Assembly: GCA_900757505.1 (NCBI GenBank)
Contig: CAAEOE010000057.1
Span: 1 to 55,909, forward strand
Reading direction: 5' to 3'
Length of the DNA: 55,909 bases
Origin: an uncultured Collinsella sp.
GTDB taxonomy: Bacteria; Actinomycetota; Coriobacteriia; Coriobacteriales; Coriobacteriaceae
Of the stretch, positions 8,485 to 17,801 are shown piece after piece (the first letter of the stretch is position 1; each line of letters begins with the position of its first letter). Position numbers and translations under genes: made by a program. The notes below the pieces were generated by a model. It did not search any database and was not told the origin of the DNA. It saw only the letters and a list, made by a program, of their open reading frames with translations.

Positions 8485-8733
8485 ATGGCGATGGCGAACA
8501 TGGTTTCCATAAGCGCCGCGTTCGCGCTTGTTATTGCCGCAATGCGCTGTGTCGCTGAGGCGCAGATCGTACCGCTCGAAAGCGTCTTTTGGTTGGCGAA
8601 CCTGGCCACGGGCGTGTTCTGCGGTGCGACGATTTTCGCGGCCACGTTTGCTGTCCTGTGTGCAACGTTTTTCACGGCGAAAAGACGCCGTGCCAAGCTC
8701 GAGGCAGAACTCGACTCCTCAGACGACATCTAA
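8485..8733 (+). CDS. Small membrane protein, two predicted helices
   Basis: An 82-residue hypothetical protein. Two hydrophobic segments (about 8-27 and 38-63) are followed by a basic stretch (AKRRRAK) and an acidic C-terminus (AELDSSDDI), a pattern expected of a small inner-membrane protein with a cytoplasmic tail. No family is recognised. There is no good ribosome binding site before the ATG, so the start is uncertain and a leaderless or later start is possible. It runs divergently from the ATPase gene and ends at a shared hairpin with the surface protein gene. Confidence 0.45.
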   Translation: MAMANMVSISAAFALVIAAMRCVAEAQIVPLESVFWLANLATGVFCGATIFAATFAVLCATFFTAKRRRAKLEAELDSSDDI

Positions 8734-8738
8734 TGCGC

Positions 8739-8774
8739 AATGGGCCGGCTCTGGGTATCCAGAACCAGCCCATT
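8739..8774. terminator. Bidirectional terminator hairpin
   Basis: AATGGGCCGGCTCTGG pairs with CCAGAACCAGCCCATT around a GTAT loop, with two mismatches. It lies between convergent genes, after the small membrane protein and after the surface protein gene on the other strand. A TTTTG run follows on the plus strand. Confidence 0.7.
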
Positions 8775-8823
8775 TTGATGTTCGATTAGCCGAGTCAGCG
8801 CCTCTCACAAAAGTAAGTAGGAG

Positions 8824-11800
8824 CTAGCGAGGCCTATCCGAATTGACCTCATTGGCGGTGTCGGTTTCGAGCGCCGTGCGGCGGGCGCTGTAGGCGACGA
8901 GGCCGGCGCCTGCCGCGGCGAGTGCTGCAGCGGCTGCCGTAAGGGGAGCGTTGACATCGCCCGTGCCCGCAAGTGCGCCCGCTTTTCCGGAGTGCTTGTT
9001 ATTGTCGTGGTCCTTGCCACTGCCGGAGCTGCTTCCGCCGGAGCCGCCGCCCTCGTCAGTACCGCCGCCACTTGAGCCACCATCGCCGTCCGCCGGCATC
9101 GGGGCGTCGTGAAGTCCTGTCGTATCCGCGCTATCGCATACGCCGACCTGAATTTCTGAGCGTTCGCATGCCGCGTCGGGCACATGAAGCTCGTGCAGTA
9201 CGGCACCCAGCGCCGAGTTTGCGCCCGGTCGGATTTCCTTGAGCGTTACGGGATCGAGCGCCACCAGGTCACGCGCCTTCGCATACAGCGTTACGCGTTT
9301 GCCCACTTCGTCGCTCCAACTCTCGGGGATGGCGAAGCTCATGCGGAACTGTGCCGTGCAACCCGGTGCCAGCACGGCGTTGCCGTTGTCGGCTACCAGC
9401 GGGTGCGTTGCAAAACATGCGCCCAGCGTCTCGAGCGCGTACTTCACGTGTGCCATGTCGTTGGCCGAAGCGTCTTCGGCAAGCTCTGGATCGTGGATCG
9501 AAGCCATGCGTGCGTTCGCTCCGAATCCGATGGATGCGCTGGAGAACGGCTGGCTGGAGCCCTCTCGGTACAGATCGATCGTGCCGGCGGTCAGCAAAGT
9601 GTTGCCGTCGTTTCGCACCGTGACCATGAAGGACTCGCCTGCTGCTCCGGGCACCACCGCGCCCGAGGTAGCGACCGCGCCCGTCGGAGTGGCACACGCC
9701 ACCAAGGGCACTTCGATGCCGTGCAGCTCTGCCTCGCTCTGCTCCGCGCTCACAATGTGCGTGGCGAGCGCGGAGAGAATGCCTCCCGACGTCAAAAATG
9801 CCGTTATCTGATCGACGGGATGGTCCAGCTCGCACATCACGAACGGCTCCGTGAACAGATCGCCTGCCAAGGTGCTGGCGAAGATGCGGAAGTGCTTGCC
9901 CATCACTGCTACCGGGTTGCCTTCTTCGTCGTAGGTTTGTCCCACCTTGCCATCGGTGTTCTCTACATAGAGCACGCACCTGCCGTTGTTGCTCACGCTA
10001 AACGATGCCGGGCCACAGCCTGCGGCACCCACGGGCCGCGTTGCAAATGCCGATGCGCCTCGCGTCCAAGTAATATGCTGCAGTTGCTCGTTGACGGTTG
10101 CCAAAAAGCCCGTGTGCTGCGGCCACGGCACCGCACGGGGCACCGCGGCGTCCGGCGGCATAACGCCCCAGCCCGCAATGGACCGGCCGATCACGGCGTA
10201 CGATGCGCAGCCGCAACCGTCTGCGGTCTCGTACGCAACGGGCACCACCATTTTGCCGTTGATGTTTTCGGGCTCGCCCAGCTCGATACTCGAAGGTGCC
10301 TGCGGAAAGCGGAGAACTTGGCGGAACGTCAGGCTGTCGCCCGAAACGTCCGACCACAGGGTAAAGCACTCCAGCGCAACCTCAGCCCCGTTGCCGAGCG
10401 CCTTTTCTGCGGTGGTTCCGCGGCGGTGGAGGTAGGCACCCGACAGGCGCCCGTCGACCAGCGTCTTGCCCACCGTGATACGCGGGCACTGCAGGCAATG
10501 GTAGCCATCCTCTTGCAGGCGGCCGTGCGAGATGCTGCGCCATGACGTATGCGACACCACGCGGATTTCGTCATTACTTATGCGCAGGCGTACAACGGAC
10601 AGTATGCCGGCTGTGCTTGCCGTATCGAAAAGGGTGTTGTCGCCGGCGGGGCGCTCGCCCGAGACCAGCAGCACGTAGGCGTCCCGGTTTCCTCTACCGT
10701 CCGTATATTCCACCACGTCGAAGTCGTAATCGTATATGCCGTCGCGCTCCACGTCGCCCTCGCCAAACCCAAGGGGAAAGTCCACGGGCGCGGGAGCGGA
10801 CCACGTGCCGTTTGCCTTTGTGTGCACCACCAGGCGCGAGCGGCCATTGTCGCCGTAGCGCACCGAGGCGATACGGAACAGGCATTCTACGCCGGCAATC
10901 ATTGCCAGCTTCATGTGAGCTTCGCTGAGCACGCCAGTAAACAGCACGTTGTCGTTCGAGGGCTTGATACCGCCACGCTCGTCTTCCGACACGCCGGCAG
11001 AATTGGCGTTGGGGTCCGCAGCGGCGTCCTTCGCCTGCCCGATATGGGTGTACGCATACATCGACGCGGCGTTTTCGTCGTTCTCTATCAGTGCATGGAC
11101 GAAATGCTCGATCTGTCCCGTGTCGTCGCTTTCTGCATCCGCCTCGAGCTCAATGCGCGTGACCGCTTGATCCCAATCGCGCACGACAGGCGCGGCGTTT
11201 ACGGCAGTGGCCTTAACCTCGGCGCGTGCGAGCAGCTCGGCGTTGGTGACGATGGTGGCCGATGCGATAAATTGCGGCACGCCGCCCGCCTCGATGTTGC
11301 CGGGCGTGCCGAAGCAGGCATCCAACGTGTAAGGCGTATCTCCACCCAATGCCAGCTCAGAGCGCTGGAGCACATACTGGTCGCCATTGTTCACCGACAT
11401 ATTCCACGAATCGAGGAGTGTGGGCCACGATCCCGACCAAGCTTTGGTGGTCCACTTGAACATGACGAACTGGAGTATCACATCGACATCGACGTCTGCA
11501 CCTACGCGCAGTCGCGGAAGCTGGTGTCCATCCGCCTTCTCGTACCCAATGAACAACGTGAGGGATGCGGCGCCGCGCACGGCAGACGAGGCGACGCCTG
11601 CAACGCCGGCTCCAAAGGTGACGGCAAGCCCGATCTGGATGGTGAACGAGCCCGACGTGTTGGAATAGTCGAGCGAAATGTTTTTAAAAAACGCCGCGCC
11701 GCTGCCGTGCGTGTGGGCACCCACAGCGAGCGCCAGCTTCGCCAGCACCCAGGGGTTGACGTTTAGGAAAAACGGCACCGGTCCTAGGGTAAACTGCTCG

Positions 11801-13191
11801 GTCCAATTGAGGTCGGTTCTTACCTGGAAGAGGGCCTTAATATTGCCGTATGCGGGGTCGTTGTTGTTGCCCCAGGTTTTGCCCACCCAATCGTAGGCGA
11901 GCGAGCCGTACAGCTGTGTGGCGATATCCATCGTGAACAGCGGCGTGCAATGGTGGCGAAGGAGCTTGGTGTTTCTTGGATCGGTGCCCGAACCGGCACT
12001 CATACTTTTGTACTGATTCCACTTCCCCTCCATCTCGTCGAGGTAGCGGTTTGCCTGCTTGGCGCCCGACTCGCGCGGTGACTTCTTCCAGTATTCCGGA
12101 TCAGGGTTGCCCGAATCGTTCATATAGCTGGCTGGTTTGTATCCTCCGCCAAACAGCACGTATCCAGCAAACGAGAAATCGAACAAAATGGGGAACGAGG
12201 GCATCCAGCACGTGAACTTATTACCACCGATGCCGGGAAACGATGCGGGGAAATCAAACGGAGTGATCTCTTGGTCCATGGTGGTGGGGACGATAGTGGT
12301 CGAGCCCGATTCTGCCTTTGCGGCCGGCGCGGTAACAACGGCCATGGGGGAGGAGAGCGTGTAGGTTTTGTCCTGGTAGTCGAGGACAAAGCGCAGCTTG
12401 CATCCTTCTTCCAGAAGGCTCGACGCTGCATCGAGGAACTTGTCTTCGAGTGTGAACGTCGCCAGATTATCCGCGCCCGATGCGCTGGCCTTGACTTGGC
12501 CAATCTGCGTGACGGTTTCGGATGAGCTGCCCGCAGCGGGCATCACTTTGTTGATGCGCAGCGTTGCCTGCCCGCCCTGCGGCAGATGGGCCTGCACGGT
12601 AAAAGCGTGCGTGTTGGGCTGGTCGTTTGCTGCTTCGTCCGCTGGCATTGCCATAAACGTGGCGTCGGCGTACTGGATGTCCCATTCGTCGAACGTGAGC
12701 TGTCGAAAGTACGGTTCGCCATCGGAGAGCGGACGTGTGGGTGCGGTAATGGCGGTGCCGCCTTGGACACGCGAGAGGGGAATCTCGACATCGCGGTAGC
12801 CCGCCATGCTAATGGAGATGCCGCCGTTAAAGTCGTACGCGTCGAGAAGCGTCGCCTCGTCCACGTAGCCTTCCGAAAGCGGCGCGACCTCAAAGATGGC
12901 CGTGCCTTCGTCATCGGTAGTGGCGGTGAGCTGCTTGCCTGCGGCATAGCGCGATGTGAGCGTGACCTGGGCCCCCGTGATGGGCGTATTCTTGTTGGCG
13001 ACGTCGACCACGACCACACCGAACATGGTGCGCGAGAGCACGAGCACCCTGAAGGGGTCTTTTTCGTCGGCATGGGCTTCGGTGGGCGCGAACGGCAATA
13101 AGAAGGCGTTTGCGCTTCCCGGCACGCGCGGCAACATAATGCTCGCCAGCGAGGACACTCCGGCAACAAGTAACGAACGGCGATCAAGCAT
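8824..13191 (-). CDS. Large cell-wall-anchored surface protein (Tat-like signal, LAGTG sorting signal)
   Basis: A 1455-residue exported protein. The N-terminus MLDRRSLLVAGVSSLASIML has a twin arginine and hydrophobic core like a Tat signal; ANAF or AHA nearby are possible cleavage sites. Residues about 48-130 (VLVLSRTMFGVVVVDV... ITGAQVTLTS) look like a transthyretin/carboxypeptidase-regulatory type beta domain. The long middle part is not recognised. Near the end a Ser/Gly-rich linker leads to LAGTGD (1407-1412), a hydrophobic helix and an arginine pair, the three-part sorting signal of a sortase substrate, of the LAxTG type. The start at 13191 has GGGAG six bases upstream; an open extension to 13476 is not supported. 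It lies 156 bases after the LuxR-type regulator gene on the same strand, which may control it. The function is unknown; an adhesin or surface enzyme is possible. Confidence 0.8.
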   Translation of the reverse strand: MLDRRSLLVAGVSSLASIMLPRVPGSANAFLLPFAPTEAHADEKDPFRVLVLSRTMFGVVVVDVANKNTPITGAQVTLTSRYAAGKQLTATTDDEGTAIFEVAPLSEGYVDEATLLDAYDFNGGISISMAGYRDVEIPLSRVQGGTAITAPTRPLSDGEPYFRQLTFDEWDIQYADATFMAMPADEAANDQPNTHAFTVQAHLPQGGQATLRINKVMPAAGSSSETVTQIGQVKASASGADNLATFTLEDKFLDAASSLLEEGCKLRFVLDYQDKTYTLSSPMAVVTAPAAKAESGSTTIVPTTMDQEITPFDFPASFPGIGGNKFTCWMPSFPILFDFSFAGYVLFGGGYKPASYMNDSGNPDPEYWKKSPRESGAKQANRYLDEMEGKWNQYKSMSAGSGTDPRNTKLLRHHCTPLFTMDIATQLYGSLAYDWVGKTWGNNNDPAYGNIKALFQVRTDLNWTEQFTLGPVPFFLNVNPWVLAKLALAVGAHTHGSGAAFFKNISLDYSNTSGSFTIQIGLAVTFGAGVAGVASSAVRGAASLTLFIGYEKADGHQLPRLRVGADVDVDVILQFVMFKWTTKAWSGSWPTLLDSWNMSVNNGDQYVLQRSELALGGDTPYTLDACFGTPGNIEAGGVPQFIASATIVTNAELLARAEVKATAVNAAPVVRDWDQAVTRIELEADAESDDTGQIEHFVHALIENDENAASMYAYTHIGQAKDAAADPNANSAGVSEDERGGIKPSNDNVLFTGVLSEAHMKLAMIAGVECLFRIASVRYGDNGRSRLVVHTKANGTWSAPAPVDFPLGFGEGDVERDGIYDYDFDVVEYTDGRGNRDAYVLLVSGERPAGDNTLFDTASTAGILSVVRLRISNDEIRVVSHTSWRSISHGRLQEDGYHCLQCPRITVGKTLVDGRLSGAYLHRRGTTAEKALGNGAEVALECFTLWSDVSGDSLTFRQVLRFPQAPSSIELGEPENINGKMVVPVAYETADGCGCASYAVIGRSIAGWGVMPPDAAVPRAVPWPQHTGFLATVNEQLQHITWTRGASAFATRPVGAAGCGPASFSVSNNGRCVLYVENTDGKVGQTYDEEGNPVAVMGKHFRIFASTLAGDLFTEPFVMCELDHPVDQITAFLTSGGILSALATHIVSAEQSEAELHGIEVPLVACATPTGAVATSGAVVPGAAGESFMVTVRNDGNTLLTAGTIDLYREGSSQPFSSASIGFGANARMASIHDPELAEDASANDMAHVKYALETLGACFATHPLVADNGNAVLAPGCTAQFRMSFAIPESWSDEVGKRVTLYAKARDLVALDPVTLKEIRPGANSALGAVLHELHVPDAACERSEIQVGVCDSADTTGLHDAPMPADGDGGSSGGGTDEGGGSGGSSSGSGKDHDNNKHSGKAGALAGTGDVNAPLTAAAAALAAAGAGLVAYSARRTALETDTANEVNSDRPR

Positions 13192-13346
13192 CTTTGGCTC
13201 CCATCCCGCAAATATCGGTGGAAATAATCCAATTTTGCGAGAAGGCGCCCCGTGGCGGTAGTGCCGTTCAAGGGTCAAAATGTCCAAATTGATCGAGCGA
13301 AGCGCCGGGTTCCGGAACGCGTTCGATGCGCTTGGCAGTCCGGTCG

Positions 13347-14351
13347 CTAACGTAACATATGCGCGACCAGCTCGGCGCGTGTGCCGATGCCAAGCTTTGC
13401 GTATACGCCGGATAGGCGGTTTTTGACGGTGCCCGGCGATACTCCCATATGGCGTGCGATTTCGGCGTTGGTCCACCCACGACAGGCGAGCATGGCCATG
13501 GTGAATTCCGTGGTCGTTAGATCGTCGGCCACGTCCTCGCCCGAATCGGGGTTGTGGATGCGCCGCCAGCCGTAGCTGAAGCGGTACGTGATCTCGATGA
13601 TGCGCGCGAAGTCGTCAGGGTATTGCGTTTTTAGGCACGCCTCGATGAGCCCCTGTAAAAGGCCGTGGTGCTCGCCAATGAGCTCGATAAGGCCGTCGGG
13701 ACGCGCAATGTTCCAAGCGGTTCCGAAGTGTGCCTTTGCGGCGTCGATGTCCTTGAGGCTCATGCATGCCATGGAAGCTGCCAGGTGCAGGAACAGTTCC
13801 GAGATGGGATAACTTTCCTGTTTCATAATCAGGGCGTTTTCCGCCATGCCCAGACTGCGGCCGTATTCGCCGCGCAGATACAAGGCGTGCGCCATCACGT
13901 AGCTGGCGAACAGGCGCAGGCCTTCGGGCAGATGCGCCGCAAGTGGATAAAACTCTTCGGCAGAATACGGGGAAGGCAAGTGCAGCAGGACGCTCGCGGC
14001 CGAGGCGAACAGGATATGCGTGGCGTGGACGGCGGGCGATTCCTCGTCAGTTGGCGTATCGAGGATGCCCGCAAGGCAACGGCGGGCATCGGCGATACGG
14101 TTGAGCGACAGGCTGGCATATCCGCAGATAAAGCATGCGGAATAGCGTAGCGCGGGATCGGTGGCGTCAAGATAGGGGCGCGCCGTCTTGGCAGCGAGGG
14201 CGGCTTGTCCGCGAAAGTACAGCGCTTCTGCCGTGGCAATGGCGCGCGAATCGGGGTCGGAAATGCCTGCAACCGCAGCGTCAATCTGCCCCGGCACAAA
14301 GGCAGTGCACATCAACGGCATGGGAATGCGCGGGTAGCCATCGCAGTCCAT
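13347..14351 (-). CDS. LuxR-family transcriptional regulator
   Basis: A 334-residue regulator. The last 60 residues form a LuxR-type helix-turn-helix (TNAEIARHMGVSPGTVKNRLSGVYAKLG), preceded by a largely alpha-helical region of about 260 residues that resembles TPR-like repeats in MalT-type or Coriobacterial LuxR proteins. No receiver domain or membrane segment is seen. The start at 14351 has GGGAG seven bases upstream. It precedes the surface protein gene on the same strand, so control of that gene is the simplest idea. It is divergent from guaA. Confidence 0.85.
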   Translation of the reverse strand: MDCDGYPRIPMPLMCTAFVPGQIDAAVAGISDPDSRAIATAEALYFRGQAALAAKTARPYLDATDPALRYSACFICGYASLSLNRIADARRCLAGILDTPTDEESPAVHATHILFASAASVLLHLPSPYSAEEFYPLAAHLPEGLRLFASYVMAHALYLRGEYGRSLGMAENALIMKQESYPISELFLHLAASMACMSLKDIDAAKAHFGTAWNIARPDGLIELIGEHHGLLQGLIEACLKTQYPDDFARIIEITYRFSYGWRRIHNPDSGEDVADDLTTTEFTMAMLACRGWTNAEIARHMGVSPGTVKNRLSGVYAKLGIGTRAELVAHMLR

Positions 14352-14570
14352 CTTCCATCTCCCAACAGCTGGCAACACTAGCAGCAATTGTACTCCTGTT
14401 GCTCGGGACTGGAATTTGTGGTTATCGCCTACGATTATGCCGAACGTATAAAGGAAGAGTCTATTGGCGATGCTCCCAAGGTGGCTACCGAAGCCTAGCT
14501 GACCTCGACATTAGGAAAAATTGCCACCCCTGCAAAAAGCTCCGTCGCAGCGATGGGAAACGAACCTCGC

Positions 14571-14590
14571 TCTGCATATAATGAGGTCAT
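14571..14590 (+). promoter_or_regulatory. Candidate -10 box for the GMP synthase gene
   Basis: A perfect TATAAT lies at 14577-14582, 66 bases before the start codon. No good -35 box is seen at 16-18 bases upstream, so the assignment rests on the -10 alone. Confidence 0.4.
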
Positions 14591-14648
14591 ATGACGGTGC
14601 GTTTGCATACGTGTAGCGCATTCCCATCGAACCGAAAAGGAGCTTTGC

Positions 14649-15629
14649 ATGGATCCCAACAAGCGTCCCGACGACATGGTGCGTATCACCACTCCCGAAC
14701 TTGCCCAGGTGTTCATCGATGAGCAGGTTGCTGCAATCCGCGAGCAGATTGGCGACAAGAAGGTCCTGCTGGCTCTTTCCGGCGGCGTCGACAGTTCTGT
14801 AGTTGCGGCCCTGCTCATCAAAGCCATCGGCAAGCAGCTCATCTGCGTGCACGTGAACCACGGCCTGATGCGCAAGGGCGAGAGCGAACAGGTCGTCGAC
14901 GTCTTCAAGAACCAGATGGATGCGAACCTGGTCTATGTCGACGCTACTGATCGCTTCCTGGAAAAGCTCGTGGACGTCGAGGAGCCCGAGGCCAAGCGCA
15001 AGATTATCGGCGCCGAGTTCATTCGCGTGTTCGAGGAGGAGGCCCGCAAGGTTGGCGACGAGGTCAGTTTCCTCGCCCAGGGCACCATCTATCCCGACAT
15101 TCTGGAGTCGCAGGACGGCGTGAAGGCTCACCACAACGTTGGCGGCCTGCCCGAGGACCTGCAGTTTGAGCTCTGCGAGCCCGTCAAGCTGCTGTACAAG
15201 GACGAGGTGCGCGTCGTGGGCCGTGAGCTCGGCCTGCCCGAGAACATGGTTGAGCGTCAGCCGTTCCCCGGTCCTGGCCTGGGCGTCCGCTGCCTTGGTG
15301 CCATCACCCGCGACCGTCTTGAGGCGCTGCGCGAAGCCGACGCCATCGTGCGCGAGGAGATCGACAAGGCCGGTCTGACCATCTGGCAGTATTTTGCCGT
15401 CGTGCCCGACTTCCGCGCAACCGGTGTGCGCGAGGGCAAGCGCGCCTACGATTGGCCCTGCATCATCCGCTGCATCAACACCGTCGATGTCATGACTGCC
15501 GAGGTTCCCGAGCTCGACTGGGCGCTACTCAAGCGCATTACCGCCCGCGTCACCGCCGAGGTCCCCGGTATTTGCCGCGTTTGCTACGACCTCACGCCGA
15601 AGCCCGTTGGCACGGTCGAGTGGGAGTAA
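14649..15629 (+). CDS. guaA: GMP synthase ATP-pyrophosphatase subunit, without amidotransferase domain
   Basis: A 326-residue enzyme of the last step of GMP synthesis: it adenylates XMP with ATP and aminates it. The PP-loop SGGVDSS (about 45-51) and the C-terminal dimerisation region ending in GTVEWE are intact, as is the RQPFPGPGLG motif. Bacterial GuaA is normally about 515-525 residues with an N-terminal class I glutamine amidotransferase; that domain is absent. The start is firm: AAAAGGAG lies just before the ATG, and nothing upstream encodes a GATase. So this is a split-type GMP synthase subunit, as in many archaea, or it uses ammonia. No gene for a separate GATase subunit is seen in this window. 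Confidence 0.9.
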   Translation: MDPNKRPDDMVRITTPELAQVFIDEQVAAIREQIGDKKVLLALSGGVDSSVVAALLIKAIGKQLICVHVNHGLMRKGESEQVVDVFKNQMDANLVYVDATDRFLEKLVDVEEPEAKRKIIGAEFIRVFEEEARKVGDEVSFLAQGTIYPDILESQDGVKAHHNVGGLPEDLQFELCEPVKLLYKDEVRVVGRELGLPENMVERQPFPGPGLGVRCLGAITRDRLEALREADAIVREEIDKAGLTIWQYFAVVPDFRATGVREGKRAYDWPCIIRCINTVDVMTAEVPELDWALLKRITARVTAEVPGICRVCYDLTPKPVGTVEWE

Positions 15630-15663
15630 GCTAACTCAGCTGGTAGGCGACGAGAACTAGCAG

Positions 15664-15752
15664 ATGTGACAAAGGGACAGTCCCTTTGTCACATCCTCGA
15701 TATTATGTGCGGGATGGTACGCCACGCGGCGTGCCATCCCGTTCGTTATTTT
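15664..15752. repeat. Composite palindromic element with terminator, copy A
   Basis: A palindrome TGTGACAAAGGGACAGTCCC at its 5' half (15664-15692) is followed by a second stem (GGGATGGTACGCC with GGCGTGCCATCCC, about 15711-15740) and GTTCGTTATTTT. It lies just after guaA and at the end of the oppositely oriented kinase gene, so it may end both transcripts. A near copy is at 21632-21720, and the first palindrome alone recurs at 25097-25125. Confidence 0.75.
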
Positions 15753-16894
15753 AATGAGCCGAGTGCGCGAGTGGGAAGAGTCACGAGCATGGTCGTTCCG
15801 CGCTCCGAGCTCTCTTCGACCTCGATGGAGCCGCCGTGGAGCGCGGCGATCTCCCAGACCAGCGCAAGCCCCAGCCCCACGCCGCCGTATGCCCTGCTGC
15901 GCGATTTGTCGACGCGAAAGAAGGGCTGAAAGATGCTCGTCTGGTATTGCTCGGGAATGCCCGGCCCCTGGTCGCGCACGCGTAGCAGCACGCGGTCGCC
16001 TTCGGCGCAGGCGTTGATTTGCACGGTCGAGTTGGGCGCGCTATAGCGTATGGCGTTTTCGGTCAAGTTGAACAGCAACCGATAGATCAGCGTGTCGCTG
16101 CCGATCATTTGCGCGTCGCCCTCACTTGTAAGCGTGATGTCTTTTTGCTCGGCAAGGGGTGCCAGGTCCGTGAGCACTTCTTCGATCATCGGCGCTAGGT
16201 CAATCACATCGTTGCAAGGGACACTGCGCAGCTCGCTCATCTCGAGCAGGGTCTTTGTCATGTGCGTCATCCGCTCGGTCTGCTCCTGCAGCAGCCCGAG
16301 CAGGCTCGCTGTATCGGCGTCGACGTCGGGGTGCTCGGCGCAAAACAGCTCGACCTGGGCCTGCATGAGCGCAAGTGGCGTGCGCAGCTCGTGCGCCGCA
16401 TTGCCCGTAAACTGTCTTTGTGCGGAAAATCCCTCGTCAAGGCGGGCAATCATGTCGTTAAACGACGCGCTGCAGCGCCTGAGTTCAGAGGGCACGTCCT
16501 CGCTGATTTTTGTGTCGGCGAGGTTGTCGGGCCGCACGCTCTCGACTTGCGTCGCAAAGAAGCGCAACGGCCGCAGCGCATGTCCGCTTACAAAGTAGGC
16601 CAGCACGCCGCCGAGCAGCGTCACCGCCGCAGTTATATACCAGCTCGTCGCGCCAAACGATTCTTGGGCGTCGTTCACGACGATGGTCAGCGCGTCGTCG
16701 AGCTCTTTGTTTGTCGGGTCAAATGAGCTGGGCGAGGCCGCCTCCACCTTGCTGTGCGCCGATAGTTCATTGCCGATCGAGTCCATGTAGCGCATGCCGG
16801 AGTAGCCAACCAGGCAATTCATAAGTACGCAGGTTGAACATATCAGCAGTGCCGTCATCAACGTGATGCGCCACTGCAGCGACAGCCGCTTCAT
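15746..16894 (-). CDS. Sensor histidine kinase
   Basis: A 382-residue membrane histidine kinase. Two transmembrane segments (about 9-30 and 86-106) flank a short external loop, then a HAMP-like linker, a HisKA domain with phospho-acceptor His168 in NAAHELRTPLA, and a HATPase domain with DQGPGIP and GGVGLGLAL motifs. It overlaps the response regulator stop by four bases (ATGA), showing translational coupling. The pair sits divergently from the redox cassette, which it probably controls. Confidence 0.9.
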   Translation of the reverse strand: MKRLSLQWRITLMTALLICSTCVLMNCLVGYSGMRYMDSIGNELSAHSKVEAASPSSFDPTNKELDDALTIVVNDAQESFGATSWYITAAVTLLGGVLAYFVSGHALRPLRFFATQVESVRPDNLADTKISEDVPSELRRCSASFNDMIARLDEGFSAQRQFTGNAAHELRTPLALMQAQVELFCAEHPDVDADTASLLGLLQEQTERMTHMTKTLLEMSELRSVPCNDVIDLAPMIEEVLTDLAPLAEQKDITLTSEGDAQMIGSDTLIYRLLFNLTENAIRYSAPNSTVQINACAEGDRVLLRVRDQGPGIPEQYQTSIFQPFFRVDKSRSRAYGGVGLGLALVWEIAALHGGSIEVEESSERGTTMLVTLPTRALGSLK

Positions 16895-17565
16895 TTGCCG
16901 TCCTCCATAACGTAGCCTTCGCCGATTCGGTTGCGGATGGGGTCGTGCCCCAACGCGCCGCGCAGCTTTTTGCGCAGCGACGAGATGTGCACGCGGGTTG
17001 CGTTGCTAAAGCTGTTGACGCTGCTGTCCCATACATGCTCGATAAGCTCTTCCTGGCTCACCGGCCGCCCCTGGTTAAGCATCAGGTATTCCAAGATGCC
17101 GGTCTCCTTGCGCGTGAGGGATAGGGTCTCGCCGCCCACGGAGGCGAGGCGCGCTTTGGTGTCAAAGCTCAGCGATCCACAGGTTAGAACAACGTCGCTT
17201 TGCGTAAAGCGCCTGAGCGTGAGGCTGCGTATACGTGCCGCCAGCTCGTCAAGATGGAACGGCTTGGTGAGGTAGTCGTTGGCGCCCGCATCGAGCCCCG
17301 CTACCTTGTCGGAGACCTCGCCACGTGCCGAGAGCACAAGCACCTTGGTCTCACAATCAGTTGTCCTGAGTTGCCTGAGCACGGTCATGCCGTCGACATG
17401 GGGGAGATTGAGGTCGAGCACGACAAGATCAAAGGTCTCGACATCGAGTAGATCGAGGGCCTGCTGCCCGTCGTAGCAGCAGTCGACGCTATAGGCCAAG
17501 TTGCGCAGGCTGCGTGCGATCGCATCGCACAGCGCCCGCTCGTCCTCGACGACCAAGATGCGCAT
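16891..17565 (-). CDS. OmpR/PhoB-family response regulator
   Basis: A 224-residue regulator. The receiver domain starts with MRILVVEDE and has the phosphorylation site Asp51 in LVVLDLNLPH and the conserved Lys of TKPF. The C-terminal winged helix (about 130-222) ends with RVHISSLRKKLR and GEGYVM, typical of the OmpR class. AAGGAG lies seven bases before the ATG. It is first in the operon with the kinase gene and divergent from the CXXC-ferredoxin-TlpA cassette. Confidence 0.92.
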   Translation of the reverse strand: MRILVVEDERALCDAIARSLRNLAYSVDCCYDGQQALDLLDVETFDLVVLDLNLPHVDGMTVLRQLRTTDCETKVLVLSARGEVSDKVAGLDAGANDYLTKPFHLDELAARIRSLTLRRFTQSDVVLTCGSLSFDTKARLASVGGETLSLTRKETGILEYLMLNQGRPVSQEELIEHVWDSSVNSFSNATRVHISSLRKKLRGALGHDPIRNRIGEGYVMEDGK

Positions 17566-17654
17566 AACGTTCTCCTTGCATAGTCATTCACGCTTAACAC
17601 GGATTTTATAGTCGGTATGGTCCAATGGGTCGCGAAACGAAAGGAGTGGTCAGA

Positions 17655-17801
17655 TTGTTCAAAGCGATTAAGCCTGTGGCGCAGGTGGCTTTGCTGATCG
17701 TTGGGGTAGCCATGGTTGGCTTTGGAATTATGCGCGGCGAGGCAGATGCCGTGCTGGCCAAGGCAATCAGGCTGTGCTTGGAGTGTATCGGAATTGGATA
17801 A
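17655..17801 (+). CDS. Small CXXC membrane protein (CD1871A-like)
   Basis: A 48-residue protein starting with TTG at 17655, preceded by AAAGGAG. It has one hydrophobic helix (VAQVALLIVGVAMVGFGIM) and ends in RLCLECIGIG, with a CLEC dithiol motif a few residues from the C-terminus. Small proteins of this form, named CD1871A-family CXXC proteins, sit beside ferredoxin membrane proteins and TlpA-like thioredoxins, as here. The stop overlaps the proposed start of the next gene by 8 bases, so they are likely coupled. The role is inferred: an electron relay or assembly partner for the membrane redox protein. Confidence 0.75.
   Translation: MFKAIKPVAQVALLIVGVAMVGFGIMRGEADAVLAKAIRLCLECIGIG

Noticed and set aside
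14382..14498. Short open frame ending VATEA before guaA
   Set aside because: The 26 codons from GTG 14418 look fairly protein-like, but there is no ribosome site and it would end before the guaA promoter box. It may be a remnant; it cannot be supported as a gene.
14649..15629. guaA as a truncated or broken fused gene
   Set aside because: A good ribosome site and promoter box lie directly upstream, the PP-loop domain is complete, and no amidotransferase remnant is found in any frame upstream.
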